Assembly: GCF_014698835.1 (NCBI RefSeq)
Contig: NZ_JACJTU010000029.1
Location: forward strand, 1-64,000
Direction of reading: 5' to 3'
Source: Nostoc paludosum FACHB-159
Lineage (GTDB): Bacteria; Cyanobacteriota; Cyanobacteriia; Cyanobacteriales; Nostocaceae
Length of the DNA stretch: 64,000 nt
Of the stretch, positions 8,992-17,708 are shown piece after piece. The translations under genes were made by a program, and so were the position numbers. The notes below the pieces were generated by a model. The model did no database searches. It was not told the origin of the DNA and was given only the letters and a program-made list of their open reading frames with translations. How positions within the stretch are numbered: position 1 is the stretch's first letter; each line of letters starts with the position of its first letter.

Positions 8992-9440
8992 TACAAATAA
9001 AGATTAACTAGAAAAAACTAATTATCCTTCTAACAAAAGGCATATCTCATTTGTGAAAAATTAAAGGTTTTTAAATCCTGGGGAAGAGGTGATTTTTTAA
9101 ATACAGTGATTTGTTACCCAATTGTCAATATAAACCTCCTTCCATATGAAAACTGCAATTTTTCAAAAATTAAGAGATAACAAGGTTAGGGGAACAGGCG
9201 AAAGTAGAAAAAAATGGAGATAAAATTCAATTATAAAAAATTAGATTCTTTAAATTAAATTGGATTCTCAATAAATGTTTTAATAAAAAGTTTTAAGAAT
9301 TTAATACTTATAAAAAAAACTGTTTTAATTATTTACTATTTAAATACAAAAACCCCCCTTTTTGAGGGAGGTTGTAAGTAGCTACAAAGTTTCAAACTTC
9401 CTATAATTTGTCATTAAGTGTAACCCATGACCTGAAAAGG
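8992..9440. other. AT-rich intergenic region with terminator
   Basis: Non-coding AT-rich sequence upstream of the small membrane protein gene and downstream of the giant RTX gene. The only structured feature recognised is the hairpin at 9346-9373. Confidence 0.6.
9346..9373 (-). terminator. Rho-independent terminator of the RTX giant gene
   Basis: AACCCCCCT and AGGGAGGTT form a nine-base stem with one mismatch around a five-base loop. On the minus strand the stem is followed by a run of five T residues. It lies about 70 bp downstream of the stop codon of the giant gene. Confidence 0.75.
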
Positions 9441-12400
9441 TCATACTAAAGTAACATCTTGACTGACAGAAAAGTTACTATTAGTGACGTTATCTAAAAT
9501 CGCAATTTGCTGACTGTTGAAGAACAAGGTGTTGGTGCTGTAGTTGAAATTGAACTGCTGTAAAGTAACTCCTGTTCCAAAATTTAAAGCAGTAATCAAA
9601 ATCTTATCTCCTTCTAGCCTATTAAAGTCTTTAATACGGTCGGTTCCTTCATTTGCTCTGTTAAAGATGAACTTATCTGCACCAAGTCCTCCCACAAGAA
9701 GATCGTTACCGAGACCACCCACAAGAAGATCGTTGCCATTTCCACCATATAAGGTGTCATTATCTTGGCTACCGTCATAGCTTTGACTCTGTGTGCCGTC
9801 GTCTTCGCCATAGAGAGAATCGTTGCCATCTGCACCGTAAAGGATGTCGTTACCTTGCTGACCGAAAAGAAGGTCGTCGCCATTGTTGCCATCAAGGGTG
9901 TCATTCCCCTTATAACCATTGAGATAATCCTTGCCATCCCCACCGCTCAAGGAATCGTCGCCCTCTTCACCATAGAGGATGTCACTACCTACTCCCCCAT
10001 AAAGATAATCGTTACCATTTCCACCGTTTAGGATGTCATTGTCTTGGCTGCCGTCGTATGTTTGATTCTGTGTGCCGTTATCTTCGCCGTAGAGAGTATC
10101 ATTTCCATCTCCACCGTTTAGGATGTCATTGTCTTGCTGACCGAAGAGAAGGTCATCGCCATTGTTGCCATCGAGGATGTCTTTACCCATGTAACCATTG
10201 AGATAGTCATTCCCGTCTCCACCGTTTAGGATGTCATTGCCAGTATTACCATAGAGGGTGTCGTTGCCAACACCACCATAAAGATAGTCGTTACCAGCAC
10301 CGCCATCTAGGATATCGTTATCATAGCTACCGTCGTAGGTTTGGCCCTGCTTGCCATCGTCTTCACCGTAGAGATAATCGTTGCCATCTCCACCGTAAAG
10401 GATGTCGTTACCTTGCTGACCATAGAGAACATCATCCCCAGTGTTGCCATCTAGGGTGTCATTTCCCTTATAACCGTGGAGATAATCCTTGCCGTCCCCA
10501 CCGTTTAAGTAATCGTCGCCCTCTTGACCGTAGAGAAGGTCGTTGCCAAGACCGCCATAAAGATAGTCGTTACCATTGCCACCGTCTAGGATGTCATCGT
10601 CGTAGCTACCGTTGTAGGTTTTTCCTTGTTTGCCGTCATCTTCGCCATAGAGAGTATCGTTACCATCATCACCGTGAAGGACATCCTTACCTCCCTGACC
10701 AAAGAGAAGGTCGTTGTCATTACCACCTGTTAAGAAATCGTTGCCATCCCCACCTTTGAGAGTGTCGTTGCCCGTCCAGGCATCAAGATAGTCATCACCA
10801 GAGCCACCATCAAGAAGGTCATCACCCTCATCACTGTTAAGGCGATCGTTACCATCTCCCCCAAAGAGTGAATCATTACCCCATCCGCCGGAGATAAAGT
10901 CATTATCCCATTCGCCATCAATTCTGTCGTTATTCCCTTCACCATAGAGTACGTCATTTCCACGCCCACCAAGGATTGTGTCGTCTCCATTTCCACCACG
11001 TATTTTGTCTTTTCCTGCTCCTGGAGTAATGAAGTTGTTTTCGCTACCAAACTTTTGATCTACCCCATCACTACTCTTACCGAAGATGCTTGTATATACA
11101 CCCTCAAACGCTTTATAAGCCGAATTCGCTATATTACTACCAAATTCAAAAACTTTATTGTAGGTATTTAATACAGCTGAACTGACTATATTGAATCCAC
11201 TAACCGCAGTATCGATCGCGCTATTTATAAGCTCAGCAGCTTTACCAACAGATGTAACGATCGCCTCTTTAAGCAAAGTCTCAACACTCGTCAGAGGAGC
11301 TAGCGATACCTCGTAAGTCTTATCTTTTACCAAATTACCAACGTTATAGTCTACTCTCACCTTTGAACCAGCAGCTGTGCCATCTGAGGTAATAGTAAGA
11401 CCAGCAGCGATCGTACCAATACCAATATCTAGGGTTATTTTACCTGCAACGGTCAGCTTGTTGTTTTCTATACTTATCTTGCTATCTAATTTTTGACCGA
11501 ATATTGTGGCATTACCTCCAATGTCAATTGTGTTGTCTTTTTTGTTGATAGAAAATACTGCATTTTCTATTTTCAGAACACCGAATAAATCAAGGTTAGC
11601 CTTAGCTATAAAATGAGATGAATTGACATCAATGCTAGCTGTTGCTATATCTTTTCCGAAAAACTTCACCTTACCCGATCCGGTAACCGTACTCTTCGTG
11701 AGAGCATTTTTGTTAATGGTTACTGAAAGATTGTCAATGTCTAACGCTACAAATCCCAAATCCAAATCGAAATCTTTGATATTGACATTGGTCGGAGTAA
11801 TTTCTACGTCAATTTTAGCAACGGTCTTACCAAAAATTACTAACTTTCCGTCGCCGCGGAGATATGACGATCCTGGATCTGTAGGAGATACATTAAATGC
11901 TAAATCTAAGTTCCGATCGTTAGCTCCTGAAAGCTTCATAAATCCCCAGTCAATTTCCGGAAGCTTCAAAGACCCTGTTAAGGTTGGATTAGTCACGAAT
12001 GGATTGGCATTAATATTTAAAGTAGCTTCTTTTCCCCAAGCACTTAATTTCCCATTAATACCAATACCTTGTGTTAATGTTGTGTCGCCAATTTTTGTCT
12101 CGAAAGGCACAAGCTTGATAAGTGGATCGATTTCTAGATCTTCGTCGGGTCCATCGATAGATACAACACTGACATCAAGGATTGTATTTACAATGCCTAG
12201 TGCATCGGTGATAATGGTGCTTTTACTAGCAGCTTTCGACAAGCCATAAGAGCCAACTGGTCCCAATAAAAGGTCAACCAAGCTGATTGGCTTCTCTGCC
12301 GTTAATTGAAAAGCATTTTTTGTTGGATCGAAAGTATTCTGCAAGAAAGCGCCTTTCAGAGATAACTTCCCAAACTTGAAGTCTCCTGCAAATCCCAAAT

Positions 12401-15400
12401 TATTAATAAACGGTGCTATATAACTCCCACCAAGCTCAAATGCTAAATTCCTAACTTCTACACCATCCAGTCCAAAGGGGTTCTTCCAGGGGCTATTTTT
12501 TGCATCAAGTTGAAAACTCGCCTTCAGAGACTTTAGATCGAGAGCCAGTTCTCCAGAAAGATTTAGGTCAGGTTCATTATTTTGGAAAGGATCGTAGCCT
12601 TTAAGAGTTAAACCTCCTGCAATTGCAAACTCCGGAAATAAGTTATTATTCTTACTCACTTTCAACTTTAATGCAGCATTATTCAATATTGCAGTAAAAT
12701 CGCCTAGACTGAAGAGTTTAATATTAGTCAATTTAGGAATAATACCAGCAAAACTAATCGATCCAGCCGTATCGATGGCAATATTGGCCCCTATCTTACC
12801 AATGCCTAAGCTATAAATAAATTTCCCAATATCAGTATTAACATTACCAAAATTAAGATCGCCGATAAAGTTGAATCCTTTGGTTAATTTGAGAGTACCT
12901 AATTTTGGATCGTTCAGTGAGGATACCGACTTACTGAGAATAAATTCAGGATTTTCTATCGTAAATGAATTGAGAATAGGAATTTCAGCAGCCCAAGCCG
13001 ACTGACTAAAATCAATTTTATCCTTGAGCTTATAGTCAAAAATAGTCTTGGTTTTGTCAAAAATGAATCCGACATTGTTTTTATTTAGTAATCCATTCAG
13101 TTCCAGTTGCAGATTTTTTTCATCATTTTTTAAAAGATTAAAATTGAGTTGAGATAATGTGATATTAGAATTACCAAGAATTTCCTTTGTAATTTTATCG
13201 ACGGTTTCCTTTATAAAAGTAATAGCACTATCAAAACTGAAAACTGTTCCCAAATCTAAATTAAATTCCTTCGCAAAACTGAGTGATAATCCTTGATTGG
13301 ATAAGACTAAATCTACATCTCCGAGAGAATAAAGTTTATTTTTGATATCAGTCGGTAAATCAATTTTACTCAAGTCTTTGATTATGCCTAATAAATCACC
13401 TAAATTAATTTTGGGAATGGAAACTTTATATATGCGCTCCTGACCTGTCCCTTCTATAGTTAGGCTAGAATTCTTTAGAAGGAATGATGTTTTAGTGTTT
13501 CCTATTCCTAATTTATTAATTAAGTCACTAATGTTTAGTTCTCCTAAGTATGTTAATTTTACTAGGTTGTTTTCCTGCGTGACTTCTATACTGTTTAGAT
13601 TAGCCGTTAGCTTTTCTACAACAACCTTCCGGAAGCTTTCAACAAATGATGGTAATTGCGTTCCTAAGTCCGTATATACTACTGCGACGTTAATAGCACG
13701 AGTGGTAGTATTACTGTCATCACTACCATCATTAACCGTAAAGCTGACAGTACGAGTGGAGATATTAGGGTTTTTGCTGGTATTACTGTAGGCTATCTGT
13801 CCAAGTGCGGTTGTATAGTTAGCAAGAGTAGCACTACCAGTGAGTGTAATTTTTCCTGTTTCAATATCGAACGCACCTGCTGTAATTCCTGTAGGTAATG
13901 TGCCAAGAACTGAGAGAATGTCTTGATCTTTTTGATAGTTACCAGTAATGGAAATAGTTGCACTGCCGATCTCAGAATCATCAATATCGGTAATCTTTAA
14001 ACCAGTAGAACTAATTGGGATAGCTATGTTCTTTTTCATATAAGCAAGGCTACCCGATGCAGCTGCACCTAATACAGGTGCATCATTAACAGCCGTAACC
14101 TTGATAACACGAGTGACAGCATTACTGTTATTTGTACCATTATTAACTCTAAAGCTGACAGTACGAGGATCGATATTAGGGTTGTAACTTGTATTACTGT
14201 AGGCTATCTGTGCGAGTGCGGTTGTATAGTTGGCAAGAGTAGCATTACCGGTGAGTGTAATTGTTCCTTTAGCAGCGTTGAATGCATCTGCTGTGATGCC
14301 TATAGGTAATGTGCCAAGAACTGATAGAATGTCTTGACCTTTTTGATAGTTATCAGTAATAGAAATAGTTGCACTGCTGATATCAGAATTATCAACATCG
14401 TTAATTTCTATAACAGTAGAACTAATTAACATTGCTGCGGCTTTTTCTGTGTAAGCAAGGCTATCAGATGCAACTGCATCTAATACAGGTGAGTCATTAA
14501 CAGCCTTAACATTAATAGTACGACTGACAGTATTACTGTTATTCGTACCATCATTAACCGTAAAGCTGACAGTACGAGCATCGATATTAAGGTTGTCGCT
14601 GGTATTACTGTAGGCTATCTGTGTGAGTGCGGTTGTATAGTTGGCAAGAGTCGCACTACCAGTGAGTGTAATTGTTCCTGTTTCAATATCGAACGCACTT
14701 GCTGTAATTCCTGTAGGTAATGTGCCAACAACTGAGAGAAAGTCTTGACCTTTTTGATAGTTACCAGTAATGGAAATAGTTGCACTGCCGATCTCAGAAT
14801 TATCAACATCGGTAATCTTTAAACCAGTAGAACTAATCTTGGTAGCTGTGGCATTTTCCGTGTAAGTAAGGCTACCTGATGCAGTTGCACCTAATACAGG
14901 TGCATCGTTAACAGGCATTAGACTAAAGATTCCACCTGCTGCTGTACTGCCACCGTTGCCATCAATGACGTTGTAGTTAAGAGTTACGAAGCCATTGTAG
15001 TTAGCATTGGGCTTAAAGGTGTAAGTTCCATTACCATTGTCAGCCACACTGCCATTGGTAGCGCTGAGCTTAGATACAGAAAGGGTATCGCCCTCAACAT
15101 CTGTGAAACCTTCTAAAAGGCTAGTGGCACTGATGGTGTAAGCAGTATTTTCTACACCATTGTTCAGGGTAGCTGCTGTTCCCGTGAGGCCGGGGGCATC
15201 GTTTACCGCCTTAACATTAATAGTACGAGTGACAGTATTACTGTTATTCGTACCATCATTAACCGTAAAGCTGACAGTACGAGCATTGATATTAGGGTTG
15301 TCGCTGGTATTACTGTAGGCTATCTGTGTGAGTGCGGTTGTATAGTTGGCAAGAGTCGCACTACCAGTGAGTGTAATTTTTCCTGTTTCAATATCGAACG

Positions 15401-16199
15401 CACTTGCTGTAATTCCTGTAGGTAATGTGCCAACAACTGAGAGAAAGTCTTGACCTTTTTGATAGTTAACAGTAATGGAAATAGTTGCACTGCCGATCTC
15501 AGAATTATCAACATCGGTAATCTTTAAACCAGTAGAACTAATCTTGGTAGCTGCGGCATTTTCCGTGTAAGTAAGGCTACCTGATGCGGCTGCACTTAAT
15601 ACAGGTGTTTCATTTACTTCTGTTAAGCTAAAGGTACTATTTATGGCTACTGTGGAGGCTAAAATACCTGGATAATTTACGATCGCTTGATAACTAAAAG
15701 CTAGTTGGGGTACAATCTCACCCACAGTTACTTCTAAATTCCAATCTCCTCCTAATGCTGCATTACCCGTTTTTGTAGCGGAAGCAGCAATGTTAGCGCC
15801 TGTTAAGGAATGTAGTTTGTTGAGAAATTCCTCTCCCGCATCACCAGCAGCAACATTACAACCGTATAAAAGTAAGTTGAGATTTTCTCTCGAACATTCC
15901 TGTAACTGTGACGCATAATCTTTCAAGGTATTTAGACTAAGTTCGCTATTACCTAAATACAGACATCCTGGCGCACCATGAGAGACAATGTGAACTGTCT
16001 CTACGTTCTGGCGTTGTTTCAATAATTCTGTAATTTGCTTTACTCCGTCTTCTTGTGCTGACAGAATAATAGTTTCAATTCCAGGAAAAGTTCCTTTGAG
16101 AAGAATTTCTATATCGTCAACAAAAGTATCGAGGAATAGGATTTGTACATTCATTACTTTTGTGGCACGATCTGTGGTGATTCTAGGATTCAAAGGCAT
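9441..16199 (-). CDS. Giant DUF4347 / cadherin-like repeat / RTX calcium-binding protein
   Basis: This is a 2252-residue, probably exported protein. Residues ~18-170 form a DUF4347 domain with a histidine in HIVSHGAPG and a cysteine in LLLYGCNVAAG, a pattern that resembles the His/Cys dyad of clan CD peptidases. Residues ~195-850 hold four ~118-residue cadherin-like repeats (each with ATISITxNYQKGQD, GTLPTGITA and TLANYTTAL) and one different Ig/cadherin-like unit (GFTDVEGDTLSVSKLSATN). A ~850-residue region of beta-rich, unrecognised sequence follows. Residues ~1730-2180 are RTX nonapeptide repeats (GGxGNDxLYG), which bind calcium and mark type I secretion substrates. No ABC exporter or adaptor gene is adjacent. 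It is likely a surface or matrix adhesin with a possible self-processing head, but the peptidase activity is inferred. Confidence 0.9.
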   Translation of the reverse strand: MPLNPRITTDRATKVMNVQILFLDTFVDDIEILLKGTFPGIETIILSAQEDGVKQITELLKQRQNVETVHIVSHGAPGCLYLGNSELSLNTLKDYASQLQECSRENLNLLLYGCNVAAGDAGEEFLNKLHSLTGANIAASATKTGNAALGGDWNLEVTVGEIVPQLAFSYQAIVNYPGILASTVAINSTFSLTEVNETPVLSAAASGSLTYTENAAATKISSTGLKITDVDNSEIGSATISITVNYQKGQDFLSVVGTLPTGITASAFDIETGKITLTGSATLANYTTALTQIAYSNTSDNPNINARTVSFTVNDGTNNSNTVTRTINVKAVNDAPGLTGTAATLNNGVENTAYTISATSLLEGFTDVEGDTLSVSKLSATNGSVADNGNGTYTFKPNANYNGFVTLNYNVIDGNGGSTAAGGIFSLMPVNDAPVLGATASGSLTYTENATATKISSTGLKITDVDNSEIGSATISITGNYQKGQDFLSVVGTLPTGITASAFDIETGTITLTGSATLANYTTALTQIAYSNTSDNLNIDARTVSFTVNDGTNNSNTVSRTINVKAVNDSPVLDAVASDSLAYTEKAAAMLISSTVIEINDVDNSDISSATISITDNYQKGQDILSVLGTLPIGITADAFNAAKGTITLTGNATLANYTTALAQIAYSNTSYNPNIDPRTVSFRVNNGTNNSNAVTRVIKVTAVNDAPVLGAAASGSLAYMKKNIAIPISSTGLKITDIDDSEIGSATISITGNYQKDQDILSVLGTLPTGITAGAFDIETGKITLTGSATLANYTTALGQIAYSNTSKNPNISTRTVSFTVNDGSDDSNTTTRAINVAVVYTDLGTQLPSFVESFRKVVVEKLTANLNSIEVTQENNLVKLTYLGELNISDLINKLGIGNTKTSFLLKNSSLTIEGTGQERIYKVSIPKINLGDLLGIIKDLSKIDLPTDIKNKLYSLGDVDLVLSNQGLSLSFAKEFNLDLGTVFSFDSAITFIKETVDKITKEILGNSNITLSQLNFNLLKNDEKNLQLELNGLLNKNNVGFIFDKTKTIFDYKLKDKIDFSQSAWAAEIPILNSFTIENPEFILSKSVSSLNDPKLGTLKLTKGFNFIGDLNFGNVNTDIGKFIYSLGIGKIGANIAIDTAGSISFAGIIPKLTNIKLFSLGDFTAILNNAALKLKVSKNNNLFPEFAIAGGLTLKGYDPFQNNEPDLNLSGELALDLKSLKASFQLDAKNSPWKNPFGLDGVEVRNLAFELGGSYIAPFINNLGFAGDFKFGKLSLKGAFLQNTFDPTKNAFQLTAEKPISLVDLLLGPVGSYGLSKAASKSTIITDALGIVNTILDVSVVSIDGPDEDLEIDPLIKLVPFETKIGDTTLTQGIGINGKLSAWGKEATLNINANPFVTNPTLTGSLKLPEIDWGFMKLSGANDRNLDLAFNVSPTDPGSSYLRGDGKLVIFGKTVAKIDVEITPTNVNIKDFDLDLGFVALDIDNLSVTINKNALTKSTVTGSGKVKFFGKDIATASIDVNSSHFIAKANLDLFGVLKIENAVFSINKKDNTIDIGGNATIFGQKLDSKISIENNKLTVAGKITLDIGIGTIAAGLTITSDGTAAGSKVRVDYNVGNLVKDKTYEVSLAPLTSVETLLKEAIVTSVGKAAELINSAIDTAVSGFNIVSSAVLNTYNKVFEFGSNIANSAYKAFEGVYTSIFGKSSDGVDQKFGSENNFITPGAGKDKIRGGNGDDTILGGRGNDVLYGEGNNDRIDGEWDNDFISGGWGNDSLFGGDGNDRLNSDEGDDLLDGGSGDDYLDAWTGNDTLKGGDGNDFLTGGNDNDLLFGQGGKDVLHGDDGNDTLYGEDDGKQGKTYNGSYDDDILDGGNGNDYLYGGLGNDLLYGQEGDDYLNGGDGKDYLHGYKGNDTLDGNTGDDVLYGQQGNDILYGGDGNDYLYGEDDGKQGQTYDGSYDNDILDGGAGNDYLYGGVGNDTLYGNTGNDILNGGDGNDYLNGYMGKDILDGNNGDDLLFGQQDNDILNGGDGNDTLYGEDNGTQNQTYDGSQDNDILNGGNGNDYLYGGVGSDILYGEEGDDSLSGGDGKDYLNGYKGNDTLDGNNGDDLLFGQQGNDILYGADGNDSLYGEDDGTQSQSYDGSQDNDTLYGGNGNDLLVGGLGNDLLVGGLGADKFIFNRANEGTDRIKDFNRLEGDKILITALNFGTGVTLQQFNFNYSTNTLFFNSQQIAILDNVTNSNFSVSQDVTLV
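9770..10690. repeat. Higher-order DNA repeat (~290 bp period) in the RTX region
   Basis: Four long units are arranged in tandem. Each contains several RTX nonapeptides and one YGEDxGxQxxxYDGSxDNDIL segment. Those segments recur near 9780, 10060, 10330 and 10600. The period is therefore near 280-290 bp, and the copies are similar at the DNA level, consistent with recent duplication. Confidence 0.8.
13690..15610. repeat. DNA repeats encoding the cadherin-like modules
   Basis: Four copies of a roughly 350-bp unit occur (about 13690-14090, 14090-14500, 14500-14910, 15210-15610). The third and fourth copies are nearly identical over long stretches, which points to recent duplication or gene conversion. 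A different cadherin-like module (14920-15200) separates the third and fourth copies. Confidence 0.85.
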
Positions 16200-16772
16200 A
16201 ATGAATTTCTCTTAAATAATTAGTCTGGTTGTTATGAATTAAGTGATTTCTAAGCAACAATATATTTGCCAATTTGTGAGCTTAGAGAATAGAGCTTAAC
16301 AAAGTGAATCAATACTGTTCGGGTTTTACATTTTGAACTCGGAATTTGGTTTGGGGAAAACGGTAAAGGGAAAAGGGTAAAGGTTTTTTCTTTTCCCTTT
16401 TCCCCTTAACCGACAAGTATTGCAAAGTGAATACAACCTAAAAATGTAAGCTTTTAGAAAATATTGCTTAACAAAATAGGCTCTGTTTTTGTAATATCCT
16501 TACTAAAACAGTCCAACGCAAGCATAAGCTTGATTATTAGGTAAAAATTCAAAACCAACCCTGGGCACAAGGTAGTATAAATTAATTCAATAAAACCTAT
16601 TGAGTGTTTTATTGACTCAGTTTTTGCCTCATAGGAAAAAAGCTTGTTTCATTTAGATTTGATGTATGTCAATCCTCATAAATACGCGAAGTATCAAGCA
16701 AAAAAGCTTTTTTCCACTAGTCAAGTATAAATTACATATCTATCTATGGAAATACGTAGGAATACTGGGGTT

Positions 16773-16925
16773 TTAAGTTCCTGAGGCAATCTCCAATAAA
16801 AACCCGCATCCTGTGTTCTGCACTTGTAGCAGTTCTTTATCCAGCAGTGTTTGAATCACTGAATCGGAGAATTGAAATTGCAGCCGATGTAATGGAACAC
16901 AACTACTGCACTTAGATTTCTCACG
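16773..16925 (-). pseudogene. Possible C-terminal remnant of a protein gene
   Basis: A minus-strand reading frame of about 50 codons ends at a stop at 16773-16775. It encodes protein-like sequence (FSDSVIQTLLDKELLQVQ, then GCGFLLEI) with normal amino acid composition. There is an upstream in-frame stop and no start codon with a ribosome-binding site. I do not recognise the parent family. It may be the tail end of a decayed gene or a chance frame. Confidence 0.25.
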
Positions 16926-16933
16926 AATTCATA

Positions 16934-16956
16934 AAAAATGGCAGTCAAAAACTGCC
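16934..16956 (-). terminator. Terminator-like hairpin
   Basis: GGCAGT and ACTGCC form a perfect six-base stem around CAAAA. On the minus strand it is followed by ATTTTTT. No intact gene lies immediately upstream on that strand, so it may be a leftover of a lost transcription unit. Confidence 0.4.
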
Positions 16957-16960
16957 AATA

Positions 16961-17077
16961 TATATAGCAATCCGATTTGATTCCTGAATTACTCGTAGAG
17001 ACTAGGGACTGGGGACTGGGAAGAAGGAATAAAGGTGTACTGAATTTTTTTCAAAAATCAAATATAAGTCCTATATA
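16961..17077. repeat. MITE-like element with TATATAGCAATCC / TATATAGGACTTA termini
   Basis: The left end TATATAGCAATCCGATTTGA and the complement of the right end (TATATAGGACTTATATTTGA) form imperfect terminal inverted repeats around a ~75-bp interior. The interior contains GGGGACT tandem units like those at the window start. No reading frame is present. Confidence 0.75.
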
Positions 17078-17708
17078 TAGGATAAGCACTTCATTTGCAA
17101 ACCGCAGATTGGGTTAGTGATATAGTTCGAGGATAAAATATCAGGATGAAGCTGCAAGCTTTTTTGGGATGAGTGAATAACTATATGGAAAAAAATTAAA
17201 ATAACGAGAAATTTTACTAAAATAACTTACTACTTATTTATGTGTTTTAGTTTAGCGATACCTACGGTACACTGCGTGAACGCTCGTTTTTTCTCCAACT
17301 ACACAAAATCAGCTTGCTCCTAAAGAAAGTCTGATGCTAGGGCACAATAACTAGCATCCCGTAGCAATAGTTGAAATTAGGAACGATTATTGGGAAATAC
17401 GCCGATTTGTCACGCCACACCACATTTACATAACCCATGCTTGAAATTTCTGACTATGGCAAATGTAGCACCCAATACAATTTTAGTGCTACATTTGGCT
17501 TTTAATACAAGATATAGTCTTAAAAAACATGTGTCTTTAGATATAGAAATTATATATCTTCAGACATAGATACTCTATGTATAAATAATCTCTTCTTAAA
17601 AACGCATAATTACTGAAGAGTGGCTAATAGCAATCAAAAGTCACATTACTTTTAGGCTATTTGCAAATTTAGTCAACACTATAACTGCTTCAGGTGGAAA
17701 GCCAAAGG

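Larger units (their letters stand above)
16200..17693. other. 1.5-kb intergenic region with repeats and a small gene remnant
   Basis: This region separates two divergently transcribed genes and should carry both promoters. It holds a possible C-terminal gene remnant (16773-16925), a hairpin (16934-16956) and a MITE-like element (16961-17077). An imperfect AAGGGAAAAGG/CCTTTTCCCTT palindrome lies near 16360-16405. The rest is AT-rich without recognised features. Confidence 0.6.
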
